Positions 1-11,250 of a stretch of 64,000 bases of DNA are shown piece after piece. Location: positions 20,186,001 to 20,250,000 of the forward strand of contig NC_030836.1 in NCBI RefSeq assembly GCF_001704415.2, given 5' to 3'. This DNA is from Capra hircus (lineage: Eukaryota; Chordata; Mammalia; Artiodactyla; Bovidae). The notes beneath the pieces were generated by a model. The model was not told the origin of the DNA. It did no database searches and was given only the letters and a program-made list of their open reading frames with translations. The translations under genes were made by a program, and so were the position numbers. Position 1 is the stretch's first letter. Each line of letters starts with the position of its first letter.

Positions 1-247
1 ATCTTCATGACCCAGATAATCACGATGGTGTGATCAGAGCCAGACATCCTTGAATGTAAAGTCAAGTGGACCATAGGAAGCATAACTATGAACAAAGCTA
101 GTGGAGGTGATAGAATTCCAGTTTGGCTATTTCAAATACTAAAAGATGATGCTGTGAAAGTGCTTCACTCAATATGCCAGCAAATTTGGAAAACTCAGCA
201 GTGGCCACAGGACTGAAAAAAGTCAGTTCTCATTCCAATCCCAAAGA
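1..247 (+). mobile_element. BovB LINE internal fragment, cut by window start
   Basis: Matches the BovB stretch between the endonuclease and the RT core. The broken frame reads as DPDNHDGVI, then NKASGG and SICQQIWKTQQWPQ-like words, as at 11.25-11.46 kb. A stop follows the WPQD-like word (gactga). BovB similarity stops after atcccaaag with no 3' tail, so the copy was later deleted or rearranged. The part before base 1 is not visible. Confidence 0.85.
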
Positions 248-693
248 CATTATTTAGTAGCCATGAAATAAATATTACTCTATTGCATTTGTATTATATA
301 TTCCCACCTCAACCCTCATTTTATGGTTTTGCCTTGTGATTTATCACCAGGATTATTATAAAGATTATAGAAATATATGATTACAGAAGAATATACAGTG
401 ATTTCATTGCATAGATATAAATGAACTAAGTATATATAGCAAGTGAATATCAGGCATTGGGCTCAGTTCACAGACTAATAATAATCCTTCCCTTGACTCT
501 TCACTATTCTCTGAACTGGTTGCTGGTTTTTAATTCTCTGTGTCCTCACAATTCCTGATGCCTGTGAATTGTGTTTGGTACATAAAGCTGAAATACTTGC
601 AGAGCTGAGAATGTAGAACAAGAGCTAGATTGGGGTGTTCTAACAGAGATCTCAGAAAAATAGCTGTCTTTAACAACTAGCAACAGGAATAGA
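248..693. other. Unique AT-rich sequence
   Basis: No repeat family, exon or motif recognised between the BovB fragment and the SINE at 700. Confidence 0.5.
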
Positions 694-695
694 GC

Positions 696-698
<3 letters not shown>

Positions 699-739
<41 letters not shown>
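699..739 (+). repeat. (TG)n microsatellite, about 20 units
   Basis: Uninterrupted TG run touching the 3' end of the minus-strand Bov-tA. On the SINE strand it is a (CA)n tail, so it probably grew from the SINE tail. Confidence 0.95.
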
Positions 740-742
<3 letters not shown>

Positions 743-937
743 AGTCATTCAGTCATGTCCAACACTTTGTGACCCAATAGATTGTAGCCTGCCCTGCCTC
801 TGTGTCCATGGACTTCTTCAGGCAAGAATACTGGAGTGAGTAGCCATTTCCTTCACCAGGGGGTCTTTCCAACCCAGGGATTGAACCTGGGTCTCCTGCA
901 TTGCAAGGCAGATTCTTTTACTGTCTGAGCCAAGGAC
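700..937 (-). mobile_element. Bov-tA SINE with (CA)n tail
   Basis: Reverse complement of the ruminant SINE: 3' BovB-derived part (cagtcatgtcc, ggcaagaatactgg) at the left, tRNA-like head with a B-box-like block (gattgaacctg) at the right. A short gcctat repeat at 694-699 and 938-943 may be the TSD. Confidence 0.9.
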
Positions 938-943
938 GCCTAT

Positions 944-2113
944 AGAGCTTTATAGGTGAAGATATAAGTGGGATCAATGAGAAAGAATTTCTCACGGATC
1001 AACTGGAATAGCAAGAGCAGAGCAGAGACATTAGTAAAGGACTTACCAGAGAGATGACGTTTTATCTGTCTCTTAAGAGATGAATTTGTTTGTTAGACAT
1101 TCTAGAGCGGAATTTGGGGCACAGAATAGAGGAAGGAAACTATATACACAAGTAAATGTCCCAGTAGAAAGATATGAAACCAAATGCTATGTATAATAAA
1201 TGATACTTCCAATTCATGAAGGTGAAACATTGAAAAGAGATCGGGGTGTCTTCAAATCATACACAAAGAGAACCATGATTGCTCATATACCATATGTCTA
1301 AATTTCATAAGTTATGAATTAAGCTGTTAAGTACATAGCATACATATTTTCACAGTGGTCTGACAACCCAGTGGCTAATTTAGCAATCTCAGACTTGTTG
1401 AATTTCTTCACTAAAATGATCTGGTAAGAAGAGAGGTTTTCCTTGTGGTTTACCTTTCTTCTTTTGTCAAACGTAGGTCCACCCTGTTCTGTAAAAGGCC
1501 TGTTGCCCATGCTTTCAGATCCCATGATTCAATGACTTCCAGCACATGTCTCAAAAGAAAAAAGCACTTCACAGTCATTCATATACAGTGTATTTCCCTG
1601 ACCATACAGATTACCCGTTGTGTAATGATGTGCCCAGAGGACAGCTGGAACACTGCCTTCCAAAGCATGGGTTCTGGGGCCTTATATCTCATTATAATAA
1701 CTTGGTCATTTTCTTACTGACTAAAGAAATACTGAAGCCTTTTAATGAGTGATTGATTTGTATATGTTTTTAATTTTCATATAGCTGTAAATTAGTGTTT
1801 AACATAAATGGGAATAATTTTCCTTACAAGGAAAAGCAATACTTGATATTGTTATTTCTCTTCAAAAGGCTCTGTTTACTGAGGTATCACATGCTAAGTA
1901 GAATTAGAATTAACAACCTACTAAATTAAGTGCTCACAAACATCTGTCATGTGAAATGTTTTATATATTTCAATAATGCCAAATAACTTTATTAAGCTGG
2001 GGATTTAAATCTGCTAATGAGACATCCCAAGCTATGGAAGGAAAAAAATTGCCTCAAAGATATTTGCCTACTTTTAGACTAAGCTTCACACCACCACTGC
2101 TTCTAGAATACTT
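944..2113. other. Unique sequence, nothing recognised
   Basis: About 1.2 kb without ruminant repeats. The open frames here (up to 91 codons, overlapping on both strands) have no recognisable product and no exon-like borders. Confidence 0.5.
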
Positions 2114-2318
2114 TGTATGTTCAGTCACTCAGTCATGTGCAACTCTTTGCAGCCCCTTGGACTGTATCCTGCCAGGCTTCTCTGTCCAGACAAGAATACT
2201 AGAGTAGGTTGCCATTTCCTTCTCCAGGGAATTTTTCCAACCCAAGGACAGAACCCGAGTGTCTTTCGTTTCCTGCATTGGCAGATGGATTCTTTACTAC
2301 CAGCTCCACCTTACCTTT
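2114..2318 (-). mobile_element. Bov-tA SINE
   Basis: Typical reversed 3' part (cagtcactcagtcatg, gccaggcttctctgtcc) followed by a decayed tRNA-like head. No clear TSD found. Confidence 0.88.
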
Positions 2319-2322
2319 AGGT

Positions 2323-2348
2323 AAAAAAAAAAAAAAAAAAAAAAAAAA
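2323..2348 (+). repeat. A26 homopolymer
   Basis: Twenty-six adenines beside the head end of the minus-strand SINE. It is not that SINE's 3' tail, so it is either local slippage or the tail of another insertion. Confidence 0.95.
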
Positions 2349-2629
2349 TTGCAAAGAGGAAAGCTTGACTGGATGGACAGATATAGACCTGAAAGTGAAA
2401 TCTAGGTAGCCTGGCTTTCAAATAGCATTGTCGAGTTGCTCCTCTTTCATTCCTTAAGTATGTAGACTGAAACTTCAGCAGTTTTTTCTGAAAACTTTTA
2501 CCCATGCTATGACTCCTACGCCAAATAAACATGACAAAGATGACAAATGATGGAATAATTTATATCTTAAAAAAGAAAATGTCAAAGACAGCAACTTTGT
2601 CGTGTCTTAAAACTGCGGTATCTAGTGTA

Positions 2630-2818
2630 TATGCTAGGAAAGATTGAAGGCAGGCGGAGAAGAGGACAAGAGAGGGTGAGATGGTTGAATGGCATCACTG
2701 ACTCAATGGACATGAATTTGAGCAAGCTCTGGGAGCTGGTGATGTATAAGGAAGCCTGACGTGCTGCAGTCCATGGGCTCACAGAGTCAGACATGACTGA
2801 GCAACTGAACTGAACTGA
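2630..2818 (+). mobile_element. BovB 3' end fragment, older type
   Basis: Carries the last RT-ORF region (gctaggaaagattgaaggc, gatggttgaatggcatcac) and the terminal gaactgaactga tail. The aaagattgaagg form marks the older of two BovB layers in this window. Confidence 0.88.
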
Positions 2819-3057
2819 GCTAACTTAGGGATGATTGGGGGATTCATTTAATGAGTTAAAATATAAAGACATTAAAATTCCAATTTTTTATCAACATTAA
2901 GCATACATTAGGAATTTTTTTTTAGCCATGAAACAATCTTTGTCACAAGACTAGGGATGTCACTGTCATCAGCACTTACTTTGTTTATTCTACTGGTTTT
3001 TCTGTCACTCCATCATTCCTGGTAATGTAGTTGCTGAATTAGTCGTGTCTCCAAGGT

Positions 3058-3253
3058 GGCTCAGTGGCAAAGAAGCTGCCTGCCAATGCAAGAGACGTGG
3101 GTTCGATCCCTGGGTCAGGAAGATCTTCTGGGAAAGGAAGTGCCAACCCACTCTAGTATTATTGCTTAGAAAATTCCATGGACAGGGAAGCCAGGAAGGA
3201 TACAGTCCATGGGGTCACAAAGAGTCAGACATGACTTAGTGACTAAACAACAA
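3058..3253 (+). mobile_element. Bov-tA SINE with intact B box
   Basis: Forward tRNA-like head with a perfect pol III B box, GGTTCGATCCC, at 3100-3110, followed by the Bov-A unit and an acaacaac end. A ccaaggt repeat at 3051-3057 and 3254-3260 is a possible 7-bp TSD and implies loss of the first head bases. Confidence 0.9.
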
Positions 3254-3941
3254 CCAAGGTAGAATAAGTTAGACAAGTGACTGTACTCAAGTTCTAGAAT
3301 CCTCATATATACAATGAGAGTCCTGGTGCTGCAGCAGAACTTGAATCTTCCACCTTCTGTGAATGATGATTAAAATAAGTTCTCTGGGGTATGTGTGGGA
3401 TCTTCTCACTTAGGTTGGAAGTCCTAACTGGCCTAGTCAAAAGTGGACTCCCTTGTTTCATTGTTTCGAAGACAGTGGTAATTAAATTGAGGACTGTCAC
3501 TGATACTTTGTAAATGGGATGAAAGCCATGAACTCCCAATTTAGAAAAGCATATATATATAAATTTCCTAAGCAATAATACTAAGCTATATATATACACA
3601 CACTCAAAATCATGTATGCAGTTTCAGGGAGATCCTGCCCCTCTTTGAGATTATTCATAGGATCTCTTAAGCTCTTCAGGTCTCTTTCCTTCCTCAATCA
3701 TGTTATTCAAAGCTCCCTAATACAGGACGATGTAAATATAGCTGGCAATTTGTAAATATTTATTGGGTGAACACTAGCTTTCTTTAGAGAAGCAGATGAA
3801 GTCTTTTGCTAAACTTTTTTTTTTAAATAAATTACTTCTTACAATGAACTGAGTCTCCATTATAAATTTTAAATCTATTTAAATATTGAATTTAATTAAC
3901 ATTTGCTGTGTTTCTAGCAAACATCTTCTTTATATACAATT
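3254..3941. other. Unique sequence
   Basis: No family recognised. Short TATATA stretches near 3551-3598. Confidence 0.45.
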
Positions 3942-3987
3942 AAACAGGTAATGAGCAACTAAACTGAACTGAACTGAAACATGTAAT
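3942..3987 (+). mobile_element. Ultra-short BovB tail insertion with TSD
   Basis: A 24-bp piece (3953-3976: gagcaact then three actga-type units) equal to the extreme BovB 3' end. It is flanked by aaacaggtaat (3942-3952) and aaacatgtaat (3977-3987), 10 of 11 bases identical. Best read as reverse transcription that stopped almost at once. Confidence 0.7.
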
Positions 3988-3994
3988 AACTTAG

Positions 3995-4110
3995 TGTTTA
4001 AGAACATAGACTGTTGAGTCAGAATGGATTAGATTTGAATTGGTGAAACTCTCTGTGCTTCAGTTTAATAAAGTTCACATTATAATATCTGGTTCATAAG
4101 CTTGTTATGT
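3995..4110 (+). mobile_element. MIR SINE fossil
   Basis: Diverged MIR order: a ttaagaacatagac block, gagtcagaatgga, a decayed tRNA B-box region, then gtgcttcagttt and a diverged 3' part. Confidence 0.5.
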
Positions 4111-5424
4111 CAATCAAAAAGTTAACGCAATAAAACAATAACCAAATATCTGACATAATAAGTGTAAATAATATTTAATTGTAATTTTTATAAGAAGAAA
4201 ATGTAATCTACAAAAATTACTCTTTGCAGGTATATGCTTAATAAAGGTCGACCATCAAGAAAGGTTACATGTAATACTAGATACTGAAATTTACTTTTGT
4301 AGCTGAAAAGTAAACTGTGGTAAAGGGGTTATTTTGTAGAAATATGAAGTGCTCCTTTTTTTAGTTATCTTCTTTCTGAGAGAGTAAGAAGAGTGGAAGA
4401 GAGATTCAGCTGCAGTTTGATTTACATAGATTAATTTGGGCTAAGGAACAATTACATATTTGAAAGTTTAGCCCTTAGAGAGAAGTCCAATATCCATGAA
4501 ACTCCTGATAAGGCCACACAGGTTCTTTACCTTTGAGATCCATTTTCTACTTAAGCATTCATAGAGGTAAAATGAATGGGGAAAGCAAATAAGACTTGCT
4601 AGTGAAGACTTGCAGATAATGTAATAGAATATGAGTGTTTGTAGAACAGAGATCATTTTGGCACTTACTTTGTTATTTCTTGTCCAAAGAAGCTATTCTT
4701 AATATTTTTGTTTTCTAGTTGGAAATTATGTTTTGAGAGAACATATTCACTACTTATTCAAATAGCTAAGCATCATTCCTTTTTTCAATGCAATTGCACT
4801 AAATGTGCAAATATATATCATTCAACACACTCTTTGTGAACAGCTTGAAAATGCAGATAATGGAGCTAATTCAACTCCCAGATTTTTATTTTGTAATCTA
4901 GCTAGGCATCCAGGAGGCAAAGTGTATTACATTTTTCTACTTCATTATCATTGCAATTCCTCAAGGGATGTGCTGACTTGTCTCTGTTTTGCAGGATGTC
5001 CTAGGGGATTGAGGCGACAAATCTCATGCTCTACAGAAAAGTGATAACTTTCATAGCCAACATAGTCCAGGTGGATTTATTACATGGAAGTTTGACTTTG
5101 TATTTGTTTCTTCTGCTTCTGTAAATTACAGTGTCTGTGAAATAGATTATCAAGGAGGAGGAATCATTCTCCTTGTATTTCTACTTAGCCTGAAGATAAA
5201 AGTTTAACAGATTCTATTTCATATATAACTGTAGTTTAGAAGACTATTTCCTCATAAACACTGGCTACATTCAATGTCCATTTTTTTAATGTCCTTGAAG
5301 CAATGGTATTTGATCCCCTAGATTCTAACCTTCACATCTTTTCTCTCTTTTTTTTCACATTTAAAATACTTTCCCCCTTTCTACATTTACAAAAATGCTG
5401 TTTGTGATTTAAAAGATTGTTAAA
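4111..5424. other. Unique AT-rich sequence
   Basis: No repeat recognised. A 79-codon frame at 4805-5044 spans a good splice-acceptor look-alike (pyrimidine tract then ttttgcag at 4988-4995), but I recognise no product. Confidence 0.45.
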
Positions 5425-5640
5425 GCTTCATCTCCTCCATGAAGTTTTCTCTGACCACTCAATATGAAATAATCTTTTATCTTTCTCTGTAACATTTGTT
5501 GTCTGTGACATTCATTTAAAATGTACAACTTTTTGTCTCTGTAAATTTCCATTTGGCTACTGTATGAGCAGTTTAATCCATTGCATTCTCCAAAAGGAAC
5601 TTGTAAACTGTTTTTTATCACAAAATTGTGTTCTACACAT
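5425..5640 (+). mobile_element. L2 LINE 3' region fossil
   Basis: Contains the L2 words catctcctccatgaagtttt and ctctgaccactcaa, then a degraded stretch. Old mammalian LINE remnant; boundaries approximate. Confidence 0.45.
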
Positions 5641-5744
5641 AAGGAGTAGCCCTCCCTTTTCTAATTCCAAAGACAGCTAGAGGACTTTTGTGTTTTTCTT
5701 GGTGAAAACTTCCTGTTAAGTCTTCAAATTCCAATGATAGGCTA

Positions 5745-5965
5745 AAGTAGAGATTAGCAAATTATGATCTTGGGTCAGATCCATTGGCTGCTTATTTTTA
5801 TAAATGAAATCTTATTGAAACACAACCTTATCTACTCATTTATATACTGGCTATACTGTTTTCTTGCTGGCTGAGTTGAGTAGTTGCAACAAAGACTATG
5901 TGGAGTGCAGAGCCAAACATATTTACTATTTAACCCTTTACAGAAAGAAAAACAAATAGCCAATT
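5745..5965 (+). mobile_element. hAT-type DNA transposon fossil
   Basis: Resembles a well-known mammalian hAT non-autonomous element: attagcaaattatgatc, aatgaaatcttattgaaaca, gagttgagtagttgcaaca, ccctttacagaaa in the expected order. Exact family not assigned. Confidence 0.55.
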
Positions 5966-6962
5966 CATAGAACATACCCCAACTTGCAGTGGCCCTTTTT
6001 CTCCATGCTGATCCTGTATCATTGGTAAGGCTAATAGACTTCCATCATTATGTCCAATATAACCCTTCCCACTCAATCTCTCCCCTTCTTGAGTAAAAGA
6101 CCTGTCTTCTGGATCTTCTCAATTCTCTGGACCTTATAATTGCACTCAAGAAAAAGGCTCATTCTAGGCATTGCTCTACCCTCTGTTTAGAAGGCATTAA
6201 AGCCCAGTCCTCATAGCCACTTTTCCATATTCCCATCTTTTATGCCTCTACCCCTATCTCCTGATGCTCTAGAAGCTCAGGAAGGAGAAGGAAAGCAGAA
6301 AAGATCTGGCTCAGCTGAACAGGGACCATGCCAAGTGAGATGAGAAGATTAGATTTTTTCATAAGGTTTTTCCTTTAGTAAGAAACATAACCTGAGTAAA
6401 AGTTACAGAGAAGAGTATAGACAAGTTTTCAATAAGGGGTTGTGAAGCTGAAAGAAATTTTTCTAAATCATTATATTAAAAATTACAATTCAATCAACTA
6501 CCAGCTGGAAGTCTGAATTATCTTTCGGTTCTCTCTATAGAAAATCGCATTTCAGAATTTTGTTATAGAAGATGTGGGCTACTAGAATACAACTAAAAAT
6601 GTAAATCAAACAGAGGTATAGAGGTGAGACAATTAAGTAAATGCTTTGGTTACATTATTTGGTGGGGGGCTGGATTTTGTAATTATTTGCTATTTGCCAG
6701 ATCTTTATACTTAATGATATGGTGTTATTTCTCTCATATTTTTTTAGTAAGTATTCACAATTATGTCCAATTTTTAATTCATATTACTGTCTTTTTATCT
6801 CCTTTACAGGTGCTTCTCAAAATATAGAGCCATTTGTGTTCATTCATTGCTTGGAGACTCCATTTGTATGTTCCAGAGGCACCCACATTCAGCATGAGCA
6901 TAGAGGCTCCCCACAGCCTTAGATCATTGTTTTTCTTCCTGTGCTTGCAATATTTGAATGAT
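5966..6962. other. Unique sequence before BovB
   Basis: No family recognised. Its last 130 bp are open in frame with the following BovB, which lengthens that open frame without implying a fusion gene. Confidence 0.45.
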
Positions 6963-7937
6963 AGTGAAGCAACAGTTAGAACTGGACATGGAACAACAGA
7001 CTGGTTCCAAATAGGAAAAGGAGTATGTCAAGGCTGTATATTGTCACCCTGCTTATTTAACTTCTATGCAGAGTACATCATGAGAAACGCTGGACTGAAA
7101 GAAACACAAGCTGAAATCAAGATTGCCGGGAGAAATATCAATAACTTCAGATATGCAGATGACACCACCCTTATGGCAGAAAGTGAAGAGGAACTAAAGA
7201 GCCTCTTGATGAAAGTGAAAGAAGAGAGCAAAAAAGTTGGCTTAAAGCTCAACATTGAGAAAATGAAGATCATGGCAACCAGTCCCATCACTTCATAGGA
7301 AATAGATGGGGAAACAGTGGAAACAGTGACAGACTTTATTTTGGGGGGCTCCAAAATCACTGCAGATGGTGATTGCAGCCATGAAATTAAAAGACGCTTA
7401 CTCCTTGGAAGAAAAGTTATGACCAACCTAGATAGCATATTCAAAAGCAGAGACATTACTTTGCAGACTAAGGTCCATCTAGTTAAGGCTATGGTTTTTC
7501 CAGTGGTCATGTATGGATGTGAGAGTTGGTCTGTGAAGAAGGCTGAATGCCGAAGAATTGATGCTTTTGAAGTGTAGTGTTGGAGAAGACTCTTGAGAGT
7601 CCCTTGGACTGCAAGGAGATCCAACCAGTCCTTTCTGAAGGAGATCAGCCCTGGGATTTCTTTGGAAGGAGTGATGCTAAAGCTGAAACTCCAGTACTTT
7701 GGCCACCTCATGCGAAGAGTTGACTCATTGGAAAAGACTCTGATGCTGGGAGGGATTGGGGGCAGGAGGAGTAGGGGACGACAGAGGATGAGATGGCTGG
7801 ATGGCATCACCGACTCGATGGACGTGAGTCTGAGTGAACTCCGGGAGTTGGTGATGGACAGGGAGGCCTGGCGTGCTGCGATTCATAGGGTCGCAAAGAG
7901 TCGGACACGACTGAGTGACTGAACTGAACTGAACTGA
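6963..7937 (+). mobile_element. BovB LINE 3' half, younger type, two nonsense codons
   Basis: 5'-truncated copy starting at gaagcaacagttagaac and ending in gaactgaactgaactga. The sense frame encodes the second half of the RTE reverse transcriptase. The catalytic YADD is intact at 7152-7163, followed by TTLMAES and the C-terminal domain with YFGHLMR and RMRWLDGITDSMD. Two point changes break it: TGG to TAG in the SWEIDGE word (near 7298) and TGG to TAG in the ELWCWRR word (near 7577). The gggagggattgggggc form near 7747 marks the younger BovB layer. The antisense strand is open for 248 codons (7064-7810). No clear TSD. Confidence 0.95.
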
Positions 7938-7974
7938 ACATCTGTTCATTGACCCTAAACACCAAAGCAGAATT

Positions 7975-8205
7975 TCTTTCTCTGTGAAACCTTCCCTCTC
8001 CTATGCTGAGTTAGTTCCTCTCTTCTGAGCTCTCACAACTGCTTATACTTTGTCCTCTAACAAAATCTCCTTGCCATATACTTTCATTTTCTATTTATCT
8101 GTCCTCTTTCTCCTCAAGCTTTTAAGTCCTCTAGAATGGGGACTCATTATAAGTTCATCTTTTAGCATAAAGCCTGACATATTTGGCACAATAAATAATA
8201 CTAAA
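7975..8205 (+). mobile_element. L2 LINE 3' end fossil
   Basis: Order fits L2: gaaaccttccctctcc, then agtcctctagaatggggact, taaagcctgacatatttggc, acaataaataat. Highly diverged. Confidence 0.5.
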
Positions 8206-8409
8206 GTCACTTATAAAGCTTTTTTAACAAAACCACAAAAAGTTAATCTTTATATCATAGATTGATTAAATGAGTCAATACATAAATATTGGATCATTAT
8301 TTAGGTGTCAATCTCTAATCCATGAAATGGATTGCACAGCAATGAATAAGATGCAAAGTCTGCTTAAATTTCAGGAGAAAGAATAACAGATCAACTTCTC
8401 TCTTCCTAA

Positions 8410-8630
8410 TAGTAATTAACTTTTCCTAAGCACTCATTCTGCTTTGGACACTCAGATAATATTTCACATATGTTATCCTCATAGTGCAAGTAAATATTTT
8501 TTTCTGTTATTAACACATTTTACTGATGCGAAAGACAAGTCACTCAGTATGAAAGAAACCTGTTCAAAATTTCCAAGCCAGTAAGTGGCAATTCTGAGCT
8601 TAAACCTGGTGATTTGGCTCCAAAATCCAA
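8410..8630 (+). mobile_element. MIR SINE fossil
   Basis: MIR-like sequence: tttcacatatgttatcctca, cattttactgatgcgaaag, then ccaagccagtaagtggc and gagcttaaacctgg. One of the clearer MIR copies here. Confidence 0.6.
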
Positions 8631-8631
8631 G

Positions 8632-8765
8632 ACCATAACCTTGACTGTAAGGACTTTTGTCAGTGGAGTAATGCCTCTGCTTTTCAACACACTGTCTAGG
8701 TTTGTCATCACTTTCCTGCCAAGAAGCAGTGATCTTCTGATTTCATGGCTGCAGTCACTATTGGC
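8632..8765 (-). mobile_element. BovB internal fragment without 3' tail
   Basis: Reverse of the BovB region after the RT core: ccttgactgtaagga, gtaatgcctctgcttttcaa, catggctgcagtcac. Its left limit is at the same small BovB hairpin where three other copies break (see findings). Confidence 0.8.
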
Positions 8766-8769
8766 AACT

Positions 8770-9060
8770 ATTCTTACTTTGTCTTTAAATTCATTTTTAT
8801 TGAGATATAATTTATATAACTTTAATTAGTTTCAGCTGTACAACCAAGCTCATGGGCACAGGGAGCAGACGTGGTTGCCAGAGGTGGGGGTGGGGAAAGG
8901 GTCAAAAGGTATAGACTTCAGTTATAAGATAAATAGGTCCTGAGAATATAATGCACAGCATGATGACTGTAGTTAATCATAATAATAATATATTGCATAT
9001 TTGAAAGCTGCTAAGGAAGAAGATTTCAAAAGTTCTCATCTCAAGAATTTTGTTTTTTCT
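8770..9060 (+). mobile_element. L1M-type LINE 3' fragment
   Basis: Contains tttattgagatataattta, ggttgccagaggtggggg, aaaggtatagacttcagtt, gcacagcatgatgactgta and tatttgaaagctgctaagg in the order of old mammalian L1 3' ends. Confidence 0.65.
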
Positions 9061-9193
9061 TTCACCTAACTATGTAGGGTGACAGATATTAGATATCCTT
9101 TTTCTACATGCAGATTTTGTAGGATGCACGTTGAGGCAGATGTGGTCAAATGAGAAGTACTCACCACATTTACAGAGGAGCATCTTTTATGTT

Positions 9194-9399
9194 GGGCTTC
9201 CATGGTGGCTCAGTGGTAAAGAACCTGCCTACTGAGGAGACTCAGGTTCAATTCCTGCCTCAGGAAGATTCCCTGAAGGAGGAAATGGTAATCCACTCTG
9301 GTATTCTTGCCTGAAAAATGTCATGGACAGAGGAGCCTGGCAGGCTACAGTCCATGGACTGGCAAAGCAATCAGATAAGACTTAGTGACTAAACAACAG
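9194..9399 (+). mobile_element. Bov-tA SINE with perfect 11-bp TSD
   Basis: Complete head (gggcttccatggtggctcag) through the acttagtgactaaacaac end. Flanked by tcttttatgtt at 9183-9193 and 9400-9410. Confidence 0.95.
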
Positions 9400-9410
9400 T
9401 CTTTTATGTT

Positions 9411-10164
9411 ACATTATGTACATCCTCATTTTTTTTTTCCCCCTTTAGGAGCTAAACCAAGCCATTTCCAATGCTCTTCACTCTATTTAGCATCTCTATT
9501 TGGCATACCCTTGACTGCAAAGAATGTGGAATTGATTTTCACAGATTCATTAAAGTGAGGGAGATTCAATAATGAATCAAGGCTGAGAGCGGCTAGTGCC
9601 TTTGTGAAATGACTGTGTCTCAGGCCACATGCTCTCAGAAAGTCAGGGCGCTTGCCTGCGTGTATGTCGGTCCCCACACATATGCTGTCATTGAAAGAGA
9701 ATTTGGAGGCCAGACAGATTGTCTGGGGCAATTGATCCTTCATAGCCCTAGTGCCAAGAAAAGGGACACATATGGGGGGAATTTAAGAGTAAGGACCATC
9801 ATTTTAAAAGTGATAACTCTAGGATGTCAGGTAGTTCCAGAGGATAATGCCTGGTCCCTAGGAGTTCCACAGTAATGTTTTTCTTTTTTCTTTTCCTGAA
9901 TGTTGGAATGACAATCTAATTGCAAGAATAAAAATATAGTTTTTGTTTTCGCTGAGATCTGTAACTCAAATCCCTTTGGCAAATAGTAATAGAGAACCAG
10001 GTCAGAAAGGACAAACTGAATTTTATGTTTGTCTTAACAAGTTTGGATTCTGTAATGAAGGGAGGCACTTTTAATATGATTTGTTCTTTATAGCTTATTT
10101 ACCTAACTAAAGGCTTTTGTTGTGTATGTGTCTTTAAAAAAAATGAATCCTATGCTTCTTAAAT
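9411..10164. other. Unique block with retained CpGs
   Basis: No repeat recognised. 9580-9700 is richer in G+C than its surroundings and keeps several CpGs (gagcggc, gggcgcttg, ctgcgtg, tgtcggtc). Overlapping frames on both strands (86 and 88 codons) look fortuitous. Confidence 0.45.
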
Positions 10165-10335
10165 ATTGTTTATAGACCAGATAGATCAGAATCTAATAAA
10201 CTCAGGGAGCTTATTAGCAATACCGATGCTTGCAACCTGTTCCTTACATGTTAAGATTCATTAGATCTGAGTTCAGATACTTGTGTTTAATTTTAAATGT
10301 TCACCTAATAACTCTGATGTGCTTCCAGGATTGGA
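10165..10335 (+). mobile_element. MER5-type hAT-Charlie fossil
   Basis: Shows gggagcttattagcaat, ttcattagatctgagttcag and ctaataactctgatgtgct, the MER5 order. Diverged. Confidence 0.5.
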
Positions 10336-10384
10336 ATCTATCTCAGTAACTCAAATTGCCATTCTGTTCATAGATGTAGTACCT

Positions 10385-11250
10385 CAGTAGTAGATACAAT
10401 GATCATCTGAATTAAACTCACCCATTCCCATCCATGTTAGTACACTAGTTCCTAAAATGTTGGTGTCCAGCCTTGTCATCTCCACTTGACCACATCCAAT
10501 TTATCTTGATTTGTGAATGTAACATTCCATGTTCCTATGCTACATTGTTCTTTACAGCATCGGACTTTACTTTCACCACTACACACATCCACAACTGGAC
10601 ATCGTTTCCACTTTGGCTCAGCCTCTTCATTCTGAGCCTGTTTCTCCCCTCACTCTTCCTCAGCAGCATATCGAACACTTACTGACCTGGGGGGCTCATC
10701 TTCCAGGGTCATATCTTTTTTGCATTTTCATTGTGTTCCTGGGGTTCTTGAGGCAAGAATACTGAAGTGGTTTGCCATTGCCTTCTCCAATAGACATTAT
10801 TTTGTCAGAACTGTCCTCCATGACCTGTTGGTTTTGGGTGGCCATGCATGGCATGGCATGGCTCATAACTTCCTTGAGTTATACAAGGCTGTGATCATTT
10901 TGGTTAGTTTTCTGTGGTTGTGTTTTTCATTCTAGAGGCTATGGGATTATAGTTCTTGCTTCCTGATGGGAGGGACTTGACTGTCTTGCTCTGGTGAGCA
11001 GAGATATGCTCAGTAAATCTTTAGTCCAACTGTCTGCTGGTGGGTGGGCTATAGTCCTTCCTTGCTAGTTGTTTGGCCTGAGGTGACTCAGTCCTGGAGT
11101 CTGCAGGTAGTGCTACTGGCGACATCCAGAAAAGACTTATGCCAACACTTGCCTTCCAGTACTGGTGCTTCCAGCATCCCTGTCTCCACAACAGGCCACT
11201 GCCAATCCAGGCCTCCACAGGACATCCTCAGACACTCACAGGCAAAAGGT
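10385..11250 (-). mobile_element. BovB 5' part, inverted half of a twin-primed copy
   Basis: Reverse complement of the BovB 5' region. From left to right it runs from the start of the endonuclease domain (cagtagtagat, the YIYYCG codons) back through the upstream region (ggggctcatcttccaggg, gaatactgaagtggtttgcc) to the 5' leader (cagacactcacaggc). It then flips at about 11250 into plus-strand BovB. The layout [inverted 5' part][sense 3' part] fits twin priming. Decayed; no intact frame. Confidence 0.8.

Noticed and set aside
3058..3130. tRNA gene (intact B box)
   Set aside because: The tRNA-like part is the head of a Bov-tA SINE and is followed by the Bov-A unit; it does not fold as a complete tRNA.
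4805..5044. Possible exon after the acceptor-like ttttgcag at 4988-4995
   Set aside because: No recognisable protein, no convincing donor, no partner exon nearby; single acceptor look-alikes are common.
6834..7298. Fusion of a host N-terminus to BovB RT
   Set aside because: The extra 5' codons are chance open sequence before the BovB truncation point, with no promoter or splice evidence.
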